Origin: Marinobacter arenosus
GTDB lineage: Bacteria > Pseudomonadota > Gammaproteobacteria > Pseudomonadales > Oleiphilaceae
NCBI RefSeq assembly: GCF_019264345.1
Contig: NZ_JAHVAO010000002.1
Location: 186,001 to 250,000 of the forward strand
DNA: 64,000 nucleotides
Direction: 5' to 3'
The first letter of the stretch is position 1. Each line of letters opens with the position of its first letter. Both the position numbers and the translations under genes were made by a program. This document shows, piece after piece, positions 30,015-39,264 of this stretch. The notes under the pieces are model-generated. The model ran no database searches. It was not told where the DNA came from and saw only the letters and a program-made list of their open reading frames with translations.

Positions 30015-30847
30015 TGACCGATCCCTCCTCCTTGCCGAGCTCTGACCCTGAACTGGCCCGCACGTTAGCGGTCGGACGCAGCCCGCTGGGCGATGCCGGG
30101 CAGGCAGCCGCCCTGAGCGAGTCACTGGCCATCGAAAACCTTGGAATCGTTCGCCCGAAGGATATCCGGGACTATGCCATGGTGTTGTTTCTCGACGAGA
30201 ACGGGCTGGGTTTGCAGACCACCGGTAAAGGCGCTCCCGGCCCGGTGCGTGCGGAGTTTGTCACCGGGAAAATGGGATATCGTCGGGAGCATGGTGGCGG
30301 AGCAGGGCAGTTGGTGGCCAAGGCCGTGGGTCTGCAGAAAACCCGGGCTACCTTGCGCGTTCTTGATGCCACTGCCGGCCTCGGACAGGACGCGTTTGTG
30401 CTCGCCAGCCTCGGGTGCGAGGTTGCCCTGTTCGAACGTAATCCGGTTATCCACGCCCTGTTGGCGGACGGCCTGGCGCGGGCGTCACTTAATGTGGACT
30501 GCGCGCCCATCGTCGCCCGCATGACGCTGAAAGAGGGCAGCAGCCTGACGTGGCTGGAGTCCGCAGCCCCGGAATCGGCCGACGTGATTTACCTGGACCC
30601 CATGTTTCCTCACCGGGACAAATCCGCGCTGGTCAAAAAGGAAATGCAGGTCTTCCGGTCGGTGGTTGGCGATGATCCCGATGCGGAAGCACTGCTGGCG
30701 GCGGCGCTTGGGTGCGCGACCTATCGGGTGGTCGTCAAGCGCCCCCGCAAGGCGCCGTCCATTGCCGGTCCGGAACCGGCAACGCGGATAGAGGGCAAGA
30801 GCAGTCGCTACGACGTCTATTCCCTCAAGGCGCTGCCTGCCCGGTAA
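30014..30847 (+). CDS. rsmJ: 16S rRNA (guanine-1516-N2) methyltransferase
   Basis: RsmJ methylates G1516 of 16S rRNA. It has 277 residues. The family signatures are [12 protein letters not shown], the SAM motif [18 protein letters not shown], and the catalytic [20 protein letters not shown]. It ends six bases before the convergent plsB stop. Confidence 0.94.
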   Translation: MTDPSSLPSSDPELARTLAVGRSPLGDAGQAAALSESLAIENLGIVRPKDIRDYAMVLFLDENGLGLQTTGKGAPGPVRAEFVTGKMGYRREHGGGAGQLVAKAVGLQKTRATLRVLDATAGLGQDAFVLASLGCEVALFERNPVIHALLADGLARASLNVDCAPIVARMTLKEGSSLTWLESAAPESADVIYLDPMFPHRDKSALVKKEMQVFRSVVGDDPDAEALLAAALGCATYRVVVKRPRKAPSIAGPEPATRIEGKSSRYDVYSLKALPAR

Positions 30848-30853
30848 CGGTCG

Positions 30854-33322
30854 CTAGGCACCCAGCATTGTGACCTGCTGGATGGCCTGTCGCTTCTCAA
30901 CGCTGAGTACCAGTCGAGCGTCCTCAGCGACGTCGTCGAGCCCCTCGCCGTAGCAGATCAGGCCGTTTTCGTCCGTCGTAATGACGCCATTTTTCTGCAG
31001 GTTGGCGATGAAGTTCCGGAACAGGCTCTTGTCGAAGAACTCCGGCGCATTCAGGCCGAACAGGATCGACATGCGTTCGGCCAGCATGGTGCTCTGTTCC
31101 TCAAGCTCTGCCGCGCTGAGTTTGCCCGAGCCGTACTTGCGCAGGATGCCGAGGGCGATGTGGTAGCGTTCAAGGGTCTGGATGATGAAGTGCGACAGTA
31201 CCCTCAATCGCAGCATGGCCTCCGTACCCTCTTCGGGGCGGCCAATGCGATCTTCCTCCAGGTTTTTCAGTAGGCCCTGGTCGACCAGCACATCGATCCA
31301 GCGATTGATGACGGCTTCGACCTCATCCGCCGGGTACTTGAGAAAGAGTTCAGACTGAAGGTAGGGATAGGCCATACTGGTCAGGAACACCACCTTGTCC
31401 CGGCGCAACGAATCCTTGTTTTCGAACAGGCTGGCGATCAGTGACGGCAACGCGAACAGGTGCTGTATGTTGTTGCGGTAATAGGTCATGAGGATGGCAT
31501 TGCTGCCTTCCAGGGCAATGATGTCGCCCAACTTCTGTGGCTGCCGCGTCACCAGTCCCATGTTTTCGCAATAGGCAACCCAGTCCTTGCCCGTACCCTC
31601 GGGCAGCGTCACCGTATCGGCGTAAGGGTAGGCTTTCAGCAGCCCCGCGTACTGGTCCATCAGTCGAATCAGCTGGCCTTCGTCCATGGCCATGCGATCG
31701 GTTCCCAGAAGGACCGTGGCGGTCATGCCGATAGGGTTGACGGCCACCGAGGCGTTGATGTTGGAGGCCACTCGCAATGCCAGCTGGTCAACCGCCTGGT
31801 TGAGCCAGGGTGGGCGGTATTCCGAGTCGTAGGCTTCCTGGCGCCAGCTGTCATGAACGTCGTCGAGTACGTCGGCCAGTGGAATGGCTTCGCCGAAGTT
31901 CACCGCCACGCGGCCGAAGGAGTTGCTGAGCTTGCGGACGGTTTTGGCCAGTGCAAACACGTTCTCTTTCTGCTTTTTCTTGCCCCGAAGCTCGCCCAGG
32001 TAGGAGCGGCCTTCCATCACCTTCTCGTAGCCAATGTATACGGGGACAAAGACAATCGGCTTGCGATGATCCCGCAGGAAGCTGCGAACGGTCATCGACA
32101 ACATGCCGGGCCGCGGTTGCAGCATGCGGCCGGTGCGACTGCGACCACCCTCGACGAAGTACTCCACGGAGTAGCCCCGGGAAAACATCACATGCATGTA
32201 TTCGTTGAACACGGTGGCGTAGAGCGGATTATCCTTGAAGCTCCGGCGCATGAAAAAGGCGCCGCCGCGACGCAGGATGGGGCCTACCACCGGCATGTTC
32301 AGGTTGATGCCGGCGGCAATGTGCGGTGGCATCAGGCCGTTTTTGTACAGCACGTAGGACAGCAGGAGGTAATCGATGTGTGAGCGGTGGCAGGGCACGT
32401 AGACCACGGCGTTTTCCTGGGCCACTTCCTTGACCACACGAATGTTGTTGATGGCGATACCGTTGTAGATGCGGTTCCAGAGCCAGGCCAGCACCACCTC
32501 CAGAAACCGGATGGTCACGATGGACATGCTGGCGGCAATCTCGTCGGCGTATTTCCACGCCTTGGCGCGGACCTTCTCCGGTGGAATGTCGTCCTTAGCC
32601 GCCGTTTCCCGAATGGCTTCCTTGACCGCCTGGGTCCGTACCAGTCCGCCCACCAGCGTGCGCCGGTGGGACAGGTCAGGGCCGAGAACGGCCTGGCGAA
32701 CGCGGCGGAAGTGGGTGCGCAGAATCCGCGCAAGTTTGCGCCTGGCCCGTTCCTCGGAGTGGCGGTACTCGTCGATGACCTGTTTCAGGGACAGTGGCTG
32801 GTTGAACTGCACATAGGTGTTGCGGCCGTGAACCATGATGATCAGCAGCTTCTGCAGCCGGCCAGCCACGCTCCAGGTATCGGATAGCAACAGCTTCACC
32901 AGCGATTTCTCTTTGTCCGGCGAGCGCCCCCAGAACAGGGAGACGGGGACGATCTGAACATCCTCGTCCGGATTCTCCAGACCGTAGTGAATCAGCGCCT
33001 CGAACTCGGTGGTCAGTACCGGCGTCTGACGGCGGCGGAACAGACCGCCAATGCGACGATACAGAAAGAAGAACGAGTGGGACGGTCCGTTTTTTACCGG
33101 CAACGAATCCGTGGCACCGGGCAGGCGGGCGCGAATGACTTCCTGCTCCAGTACCAACCGGCTGGACAGGCTGCTGTACTGGAGTACGTAACAGACCGGT
33201 TTATCGGGAGTCAGACCCAGGGCTTCACGGCTGTTGCCGCTGACGTCCGTCCTGACCCAAAGGAACAGTATCCTTCGCAAAATGGTCAGGATCAGGCTGC
33301 GAATGCCCTGGTAAAGTCGCAT
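30854..33322 (-). CDS. plsB: Glycerol-3-phosphate 1-O-acyltransferase
   Basis: PlsB acylates sn-glycerol-3-phosphate at position 1, the first step of phospholipid synthesis, at the inner membrane. It has 822 residues, as in other gammaproteobacteria. The acyltransferase motifs are all present: CHRSHIDYLL (HX4D, His near 310), GAFFMRRSF, EGGRSRTGRM and VPVYIGYEKV. It is single-gene, divergent from nudC and convergent with rsmJ. Confidence 0.96.
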   Translation of the reverse strand: MRLYQGIRSLILTILRRILFLWVRTDVSGNSREALGLTPDKPVCYVLQYSSLSSRLVLEQEVIRARLPGATDSLPVKNGPSHSFFFLYRRIGGLFRRRQTPVLTTEFEALIHYGLENPDEDVQIVPVSLFWGRSPDKEKSLVKLLLSDTWSVAGRLQKLLIIMVHGRNTYVQFNQPLSLKQVIDEYRHSEERARRKLARILRTHFRRVRQAVLGPDLSHRRTLVGGLVRTQAVKEAIRETAAKDDIPPEKVRAKAWKYADEIAASMSIVTIRFLEVVLAWLWNRIYNGIAINNIRVVKEVAQENAVVYVPCHRSHIDYLLLSYVLYKNGLMPPHIAAGINLNMPVVGPILRRGGAFFMRRSFKDNPLYATVFNEYMHVMFSRGYSVEYFVEGGRSRTGRMLQPRPGMLSMTVRSFLRDHRKPIVFVPVYIGYEKVMEGRSYLGELRGKKKQKENVFALAKTVRKLSNSFGRVAVNFGEAIPLADVLDDVHDSWRQEAYDSEYRPPWLNQAVDQLALRVASNINASVAVNPIGMTATVLLGTDRMAMDEGQLIRLMDQYAGLLKAYPYADTVTLPEGTGKDWVAYCENMGLVTRQPQKLGDIIALEGSNAILMTYYRNNIQHLFALPSLIASLFENKDSLRRDKVVFLTSMAYPYLQSELFLKYPADEVEAVINRWIDVLVDQGLLKNLEEDRIGRPEEGTEAMLRLRVLSHFIIQTLERYHIALGILRKYGSGKLSAAELEEQSTMLAERMSILFGLNAPEFFDKSLFRNFIANLQKNGVITTDENGLICYGEGLDDVAEDARLVLSVEKRQAIQQVTMLGA

Positions 33323-33398
33323 AAAGTGTTGCTCCGGTGAATCAGACAGGGGCCAAGTTTACTTGGTTGCGTTCGGTGCGGAAAGTCACTGATCTTAC

Positions 33399-33425
33399 TT
33401 GACCCTTCCTCCAGTGTGGTACATT
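33399..33425 (+). promoter_or_regulatory. Candidate promoter of nudC-murI
   Basis: TTGACC (33399-33404), a 15-base spacer and TACATT (33420-33425), with a TGG extended -10 before it. Transcription from here would begin near 33432. That rules out the upstream frame extension to 33416 and favours ATG 33464 for nudC. Confidence 0.4.
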
Positions 33426-33463
33426 TCAGCTTGGCCCATTCATCACGCAGGTGTGGACAGTTA

Positions 33464-34291
33464 ATGGCAATCTCGAACACAGGCTGGACGCCGGGTTGGA
33501 CCACGAACCCTCCGCAGGCGGGGGACCAATTGTTGGCGATTTCCGGTTCGACCATCCTCAAGCCGTCCGAGGGTTGGTTCCTCTCGTGGAAGTCTGTCGG
33601 GCACCAGGGTGCCGGTTGCGAGGCCGTTGCGCTGGGAACGTGGGACGGTAAACCGGTCTACGTCACTGAGCTTGCAGACCCTGATTTACCGGGGCTGGAG
33701 CCGGTTGCCCTGAGGGATGCCCTGCTGCTGATGGACGAGGCTCCGGCAGACCTGCTGAGTACCGGATTTCAGGTCTGGCAATGGTGGCGTGACCACAGGT
33801 ATTGCGGGCGCTGCGGCCTGGAAACAGCGTTCCATCCGGCCGAGCGGGCAAAATGGTGCGAGCCGTGTGGCATTCCCTGGTACCCGAGATTGGCGCCTTG
33901 TGTGATCGTCGTGATTCGGCGGGAGGATCGCCTGCTGCTGGCCAGGTCGTCAAGGGCCCGTCACCACTTCTATAGCCTGATTGCAGGCTTTGTCGAGCCG
34001 GGCGAAAGCCTCGAAGAAGCGGTCGCCCGCGAGGTCAAAGAGGAAACCGGCCTGGACGTTGCCAATGTCCGGTATCAATCCTCCCAGCCATGGCCATTTC
34101 CGCACCAGCTGATGGTTGGTTTCTTTGCCGACTACGCCGGTGGGGAGCTTGTTCTTCAGGAAGACGAGCTGGCCGATGCGGACTGGTTCCTGCCCGGAGA
34201 TACGCCCCCGGTACCGCCGCAAACGACCATTGCCGGTCGCCTGATCCGGGCCATGGAGCATGATATTGCACGGGGAGGGGGGGATCTGTGA
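33464..34291 (+). CDS. nudC: NADH pyrophosphatase / NAD-cap hydrolase NudC
   Basis: NudC cleaves NADH and removes NAD caps from RNA. It has 275 residues from ATG 33464. A zinc-binding CGRCG...CEPCG pair is followed by the Nudix box GFVEPGESLEEAVAREVKEE (then TG). The NudC marker SQPWPFPHQLM is present, with His where many homologues have Gln or Ser. Its stop overlaps the murI GTG by four bases (GTGA). Confidence 0.93.
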   Translation: MAISNTGWTPGWTTNPPQAGDQLLAISGSTILKPSEGWFLSWKSVGHQGAGCEAVALGTWDGKPVYVTELADPDLPGLEPVALRDALLLMDEAPADLLSTGFQVWQWWRDHRYCGRCGLETAFHPAERAKWCEPCGIPWYPRLAPCVIVVIRREDRLLLARSSRARHHFYSLIAGFVEPGESLEEAVAREVKEETGLDVANVRYQSSQPWPFPHQLMVGFFADYAGGELVLQEDELADADWFLPGDTPPVPPQTTIAGRLIRAMEHDIARGGGDL

Positions 34292-35148
34292 AGACGGACG
34301 CTTGCCCCCGGGTTCTGGTGTTCGATTCCGGTGTTGGTGGCCTGAGTGTGGCCGCCAGTGTCATCCGGCATTTGCCGGGAACGGAGCTGGTATACCTGGC
34401 CGACAATGCCGGCTTCCCGTACGGCGATCAGCCGGAATCGGTGGTCGTCGAACGTTGCTGCCGGTTGATCAGCGACTCACTGGCCCAGTTTCCCTGCGAC
34501 GTCATCATTGTGGCCTGCAATACTGCCAGCACCGTGGTGCTGCCTCACCTGCGGGCCATGACGGCGATTCCGGTGGTGGGTGTGGTCCCGGCCATCAAGC
34601 CGGCGGCCGCCGTGACCCGAAATGGGCGCATCGGTTTGCTGGCAACTCCGGCCACCGTTCGGCGACCCTATCTGGATAACCTGGTCGATGAGTTTGCTGG
34701 GCATTGCCAGGTGGAGCGTATCGGCCACCCGGATCTGGTGCGTTGGGTGGAAGAGTCGGTGAGCGGCACCGATGTGCCTCGTAAGGACCTCGCTGATGCG
34801 GTCGCCGGTTTTCACCGGGCCGGTGTCGATACCGTGGTTCTGGGGTGCACACACTATCCGTTGTTGCTGGAGGCCCTCCGGGATGTCCTGCCGGACGTGG
34901 AGTTCTGGGTTGACTCAGGCGACGCCATCGCCCGGCGGGTGGCCTTTTTGTTGGACGAGCAGGGAAAGTCCGGTGAGGCGAGTCGCGACAACCGCGCCAG
35001 TGAGCAACCGGTAAGGGCTGCGCTCTTTTCCGGCCCGGCGCCCGAAGGGGTGGCCGCATTCATGGCCGCCCTGGGCCTGAGCCCGATGGCTGTCTGCGCC
35101 AACTGGCCCGCTCAGGCCTGTCCGGCTACAACAGCCGCGTCAGTTTGA
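34288..35148 (+). CDS. murI: Glutamate racemase
   Basis: MurI makes D-glutamate for peptidoglycan. It has 286 residues from GTG 34288. The catalytic cysteines lie in VACNTAS and GCTHYPLL, and FDSGVGGLSV is the N-terminal signature. It is coupled to nudC. Its last 23 bases overlap the convergent gene at 35126-36133. Confidence 0.94.
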   Translation: MKTDACPRVLVFDSGVGGLSVAASVIRHLPGTELVYLADNAGFPYGDQPESVVVERCCRLISDSLAQFPCDVIIVACNTASTVVLPHLRAMTAIPVVGVVPAIKPAAAVTRNGRIGLLATPATVRRPYLDNLVDEFAGHCQVERIGHPDLVRWVEESVSGTDVPRKDLADAVAGFHRAGVDTVVLGCTHYPLLLEALRDVLPDVEFWVDSGDAIARRVAFLLDEQGKSGEASRDNRASEQPVRAALFSGPAPEGVAAFMAALGLSPMAVCANWPAQACPATTAASV

Positions 35149-36133
35149 ACATGGCCAGAAATTCCAGGGCGGGAATCGACCGTTTGTGGCAGCAGTAAGT
35201 CTTGAAACCATCCCCCCTGAAGCGCGATTTGGTGAACTCGAGTCCTTTGAAGTTGTAAAGGAAATTCCCTTTCTCGTAGACCAGGTGCAGGAGCCGTTTC
35301 AGTGCGCGGCTTTCCTGGTGCTCGGTCGTGGCATCGAGCGACAGCGGAATCAGGCCAAGATCCAGGTAGGGCACGCCCTCGGCTTTGAACACGTCCATGG
35401 CATGAGCCATCAGGGTGTAGAAAATGCCCTGGCGGAAATCGGCGTTGGCACGGGAAATGTTCGGCACGTAACTGATGATCTCGTTGTTGCGATAGATCGG
35501 GTCGAAATAGATGAAGCCCACGGCCTTGTCGCCCTGATAGGCGTAGAAATGCCGTTCGTTTTCCCGGTACTCCATTTCCATGGGTCGAATCAGGAAGCGG
35601 ATCTCGTTACTCTTGCATTTCCGGGTCCGGATCCAGGCTTCTGAAATTTCCCGGGTGTGGTCATCACTGAAGCGCTCTTTCACCGTTATGTTGTTCTTTT
35701 CGGCCTGGTTCAGCGCCGTCCGCAGGATCTGTTTTTTCTTGCCGGCCAGAGACCATTTGCGCAGATCGATCCGTGACTCACTGCCAAACTGCGTTCCGTA
35801 CAGGCCAAACCGCAGGTGCAGGAAATCGACCACCGGCTTCGATACCTGAACGTAGCAGGCATTCGGGAAGCGATTATGAAAGTGTTCAAGAATGACGGCG
35901 AAGTTCTCAGGGGCGCAGACCGGGTCCGACAGCACAAACGTTCCCCCCCACTTGCGCATGTAGGCAAGGTAGCCGACGCCGGGCACATCAAAGTATTGCA
36001 TGCCCGGTTGCAGGGTCGAGAAGGACTGGGAGTGAATCCCGTATTTTTTCAGGTAACCAACCCTCTCCGCAAAGGTAAACGAGTTGTCCGCCAGTTCACG
36101 GAGTCCGTTCAGTGCAAGAATCTGATCCGACAT
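35126..36133 (-). CDS. DUF2156 / LPG-synthase-C-like acyltransferase-fold protein
   Basis: It has 335 residues and no membrane segments. The sequence resembles the soluble C-terminal domain of lysyl-phosphatidylglycerol synthase (DUF2156, two GNAT-like folds): MQYFDVPGVGYLAYMRKWGG, RTALNQAEKNNITVKE, GFIYFDPIYRNNEIISYVPN, and PYLDLGLIPLSLDA. The membrane flippase part of MprF is absent. It follows the methyltransferase at 36177-36830 by 43 bases on the same strand, so the two probably form one operon. A role in modifying a lipid or other acceptor is plausible, but the substrate is unknown. Confidence 0.8.
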   Translation of the reverse strand: MSDQILALNGLRELADNSFTFAERVGYLKKYGIHSQSFSTLQPGMQYFDVPGVGYLAYMRKWGGTFVLSDPVCAPENFAVILEHFHNRFPNACYVQVSKPVVDFLHLRFGLYGTQFGSESRIDLRKWSLAGKKKQILRTALNQAEKNNITVKERFSDDHTREISEAWIRTRKCKSNEIRFLIRPMEMEYRENERHFYAYQGDKAVGFIYFDPIYRNNEIISYVPNISRANADFRQGIFYTLMAHAMDVFKAEGVPYLDLGLIPLSLDATTEHQESRALKRLLHLVYEKGNFLYNFKGLEFTKSRFRGDGFKTYCCHKRSIPALEFLAMFKLTRLL

Positions 36134-36176
36134 GTCTCTGCTCCCCGAGTTATTGTTGGTTGGATGGCTGCGGCAC

Positions 36177-36830
36177 TCAGGCCTGCTTGCGGCCGAGGAT
36201 GGACCAGTAGCAGTCCATGTTCAGGAGCTTGAAATGCTTCTTTTCGGTGACCTGCAGGCCCAGGCGCTGCATGTGCTCGGGGTAGTTGTAGATTTTATGG
36301 AAGGCGTTGTTGGCAAAGAGCCAGAACGTAAAGACCGCCATGTACCAGTACAGCTTCTTGAACAGACGGGCGACCACATTGCCTGTGGGGTAGCAGAAGT
36401 CTCCCACCACGACACGTGCATCGGCTTTGCCCAGGCGAATCAGGTGTTCCAGTACCCGGACCATCATGTCTTCGTCGAACACGTTCAGGAAGAAGTTGGC
36501 CACGACCATGTCGTACTGTTCGAACTCCTCCACCTTCATGATGTCGCTGTGGATGCGTCGGATGGTAAGGTGAGGTGCTTCCTTCTGCTGGGCTTCTCCA
36601 AACTTGCGCAGCATCGTTTCGGAGAGATCGACAACGGTAACGTCAGCGCCCAGTTCCGCGGCCCGGATGGCATCTCTGCCATGACCCACACCGGCAAACA
36701 GGATACGGTCGCCGGGTTGCACGGTTTCCACATCAAGCATGGCGGTTTTGCAGCGGTGTATGTTCTTGCCGCTGTAGAGGTTGCTCAGAAAATCGTAAAC
36801 CGGACCGATGTATTTGTACTTGTCGCGCAT
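36177..36830 (-). CDS. Class I SAM-dependent methyltransferase
   Basis: It has 217 residues. The SAM-binding glycine motif is ILFAGVGHGRDAIRAAELGA, followed by VTVVDLSETMLRKFG and the acidic-region VVANFFLN. A hydrophobic patch (LYWYMAVFTFWLFANNAFHK) suggests membrane or lipid contact. It most resembles UbiE/PmtA-like lipid or quinone methyltransferases. It is the first gene of a likely two-gene operon with the DUF2156 gene. The substrate cannot be told from sequence. Confidence 0.85.
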   Translation of the reverse strand: MRDKYKYIGPVYDFLSNLYSGKNIHRCKTAMLDVETVQPGDRILFAGVGHGRDAIRAAELGADVTVVDLSETMLRKFGEAQQKEAPHLTIRRIHSDIMKVEEFEQYDMVVANFFLNVFDEDMMVRVLEHLIRLGKADARVVVGDFCYPTGNVVARLFKKLYWYMAVFTFWLFANNAFHKIYNYPEHMQRLGLQVTEKKHFKLLNMDCYWSILGRKQA

Positions 36831-36887
36831 GATGACTGCTGCCTGTTCTTGTTCCTCTGGATGTTGTCACCGTTTTTGTCGTTGTTG

Positions 36888-36904
36888 CCCGACAGCCTGT
36901 CGGG
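36888..36904. promoter_or_regulatory. Hairpin in the leader of the methyltransferase operon
   Basis: CCCGACA (36888-36894) and TGTCGGG (36898-36904) form a perfect seven-base stem with a three-base loop in the gap 36831-37065. The same gap also has tandem TTGCAA motifs near 37000-37016. These may be regulatory; nothing more is certain in it. Confidence 0.35.
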
Positions 36905-37065
36905 ATTCCGGTGATCAACGCCTGATGAATCCGAGCTTAGAGAACAGGGGGAGGGATTTATGTGCAGCAATACGCATTTCGAGATACAAAAAATAACGCA
37001 TTGCAATACTTTGCAAACCGTTTCAAGGTTTCAGTTAGGAGTGTCTGACAATCGATAATTGGGCG

Positions 37066-39240
37066 TCAGAGAGCGGCGGCTTTAGCGGTCGGTTGCCCCA
37101 GGGTTCTGGAGATGTGCGCGGCCGGCCGGGCAGGGCCATAAAAGAAGCCCTGAACCTGATGGCAGCCGAGCCTGCGAAGGTATTCTAGCTGTTCATCCGT
37201 TTCAACACCTTCCGCGACAATTTCCAGCTTGAGACCGTGGGCCATGGCAACGATGGCATTCACAATGCAGGCGCCGTCGTCGCCGCTGCGGATGGCTTTG
37301 ACAAAGGACTGGTCGACTTTCAGGGTATGGATGGGAAGCCGGTGCAGGTAATTCAGGGAGGAATAGCCTGTGCCGAAATCGTCGATAGCGATGCGCACAC
37401 CCATGGCAGCCAGTTCCCGCAGTTTCTGACTGATCTGCTCAAGATCGTTCATGATCACATTCTCGGTGATCTCGATTTCCAGGTTTTCGGCGGGGAACCG
37501 GTGGGCCCGTACCCGTTGCATGAGTGTCTCGACAAACTTCGGATGCTCGACCTGAACTGGCGACAGGTTGACCGCCAGGCGCAGGTCCGGATGCCCGGAC
37601 CGAATCCACAGTCCAACGTCCTCGCAGGCTTGGTCAAGGACCCGCTCGCTGAGTTGCCCGATCAGCCGGGTTTCTTCCGCCAAGGGCAGAAAGTCCCTGG
37701 GGTAGAGTAACCCCCGTTCCGGATGCTGCCAGCGAACGAGGGCCTCGAGCCCGACAATTCGATTGGTGGTGGAACACACCTGGGGCTGATAGAACACCCG
37801 CAATTCGTCCCGTTCGAGCGCCAGACGGAGATCCCGTTCCAGGTTGAGTCGGTTGGCCGAATCGATGCTCATGCTTTCGGAGTAGAAGCGGTAGCCGTCC
37901 TTGCCCCGGGCTTTGACGTGATACATCGCGATGTCGGCATTCTGGATCAGCTGGTCCATGCTGTCGCCGGCTTCCGGATAGATGGAAATGCCAATGCTGA
38001 CCCCGACAAACACTTCATGGTCGCCAAGCTGAAAAGGCGCCCGCAGCGCATTGATCAACTTCTTTGCGATTTGCCTCGCATCCTCGTGATTGTGGATGGA
38101 GGGGAGCAGGAGGGTGAATTCATCACCACCAAAGCGGGACAGGGTGTCACCCTTCCGAAGGCATTTTTCCAGTCGGTGTGTCACCGCCTGCAGCAGCCGG
38201 TCACCCATGGCGTGTCCGAGGGTGTCATTTACCACCTTGAAACGGTCGAGGTCCAGGAACATCACGGCCAGTTTCTGGTCGCTTCGGCGGGCATGGGTAA
38301 TGGCGAGTTCGAGGCGATCCTTGAACAGGGCCCGGTTGGGGAGCCGTGTCAGGAGATCGTGGTAAGCCTGGAAGTTGATAAAGGCCTCGGCCTCCTTACG
38401 TTCTGTGACATCACGGGCAGTCCCGTAATAACGAGCGGTCTGGCCGTTACCACCGCCCTGGGTGGCCTGGGAGTGTGGCCATGTCTGCGGGTCGATCGGA
38501 AACGCCGTGATCTCGAAGTGCCGGGTCGCCCGACGGCTGCCACGGGTCTTCAGGCGAACTTCCAGGGTCCGGGGGTTGTCGGCCGTGATATTGGGGCCGT
38601 TCAGGGCGTACATGCCGCGGGTGACATCGCGATCATCCAGGATATGACGGAAATGGTGCCCGCAGAGCTCGGAGGGCTGGTAGCCAAGCAGGCTTTCGAC
38701 TTTGCTGTTCACGAAACAGAAATGGCCGTCGTCGTCGAGCATGAACACAATGTCTGGAGAGCTGTTGACGATGTATCGGTGCAGTGCCTCGGACTTCTCC
38801 AGGCGCAGCTGAATGTGTTCGTGGGCCTTGAGCAGGGACTGTTTGTTGGTCACGCTGGCGACCGTTGCCAGCAGCTCTTCCGGATCGAACGGTTTTCGAA
38901 TGTAGTCCAGCGCACCCCGGCGCAAGGCCCGGCTCACAGCGCTGAAGGAGCTTTCGCCGCTGACCACGATGGCGCCGCAGTCCGGTTGCACCTCGGTCAG
39001 GTGGGCCATGACATCGAAGCCGTCCACCTCGGGCATCCTGAGGTCGAGCAGGGCCAGGTCAAAGGTCTGGGTATCCACCAGCTCGCAGGCCCGTTTTCCG
39101 CCGTGGGCCTCGGTGACGTGGTAACCGCTGTCACGCAGCAGCGTGGCGAGTGTATCCAGCAAACGGGGTTCGTCATCCACCACCAGAATGCGTGCCATTA
39201 ACTCGTTACTGAAAGGCTGATCAGTGAGTTCAGGTGCCAT
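37066..39240 (-). CDS. Response regulator REC-PAS-GGDEF-EAL
   Basis: It has 724 residues from ATG 39240, with a second possible Met at residue 15. The receiver domain has a phospho-accepting Asp near 66 (ALLDLRMPEVDG). A PAS domain spans about 150-275. GGDEF is intact near 370 (RFGGDEFTLLL). The EAL domain is fully canonical, with EALVRWQHPE, EIEITENVIM, DDFGTGYSSL and VAEGVET, so phosphodiesterase activity is expected. It lies 24 bases after the HDOD-kinase gene on the same strand, making it that kinase's likely output partner. Confidence 0.92.
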   Translation of the reverse strand: MAPELTDQPFSNELMARILVVDDEPRLLDTLATLLRDSGYHVTEAHGGKRACELVDTQTFDLALLDLRMPEVDGFDVMAHLTEVQPDCGAIVVSGESSFSAVSRALRRGALDYIRKPFDPEELLATVASVTNKQSLLKAHEHIQLRLEKSEALHRYIVNSSPDIVFMLDDDGHFCFVNSKVESLLGYQPSELCGHHFRHILDDRDVTRGMYALNGPNITADNPRTLEVRLKTRGSRRATRHFEITAFPIDPQTWPHSQATQGGGNGQTARYYGTARDVTERKEAEAFINFQAYHDLLTRLPNRALFKDRLELAITHARRSDQKLAVMFLDLDRFKVVNDTLGHAMGDRLLQAVTHRLEKCLRKGDTLSRFGGDEFTLLLPSIHNHEDARQIAKKLINALRAPFQLGDHEVFVGVSIGISIYPEAGDSMDQLIQNADIAMYHVKARGKDGYRFYSESMSIDSANRLNLERDLRLALERDELRVFYQPQVCSTTNRIVGLEALVRWQHPERGLLYPRDFLPLAEETRLIGQLSERVLDQACEDVGLWIRSGHPDLRLAVNLSPVQVEHPKFVETLMQRVRAHRFPAENLEIEITENVIMNDLEQISQKLRELAAMGVRIAIDDFGTGYSSLNYLHRLPIHTLKVDQSFVKAIRSGDDGACIVNAIVAMAHGLKLEIVAEGVETDEQLEYLRRLGCHQVQGFFYGPARPAAHISRTLGQPTAKAAAL

Positions 39241-39264
39241 CGCTCTATGTCCGTCGTTTCTGCG

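Noticed and set aside
37723..39201. 492-codon open frame on the plus strand
   Set aside because: It is antisense to the REC-PAS-GGDEF-EAL gene and is caused by GC-rich codon use.
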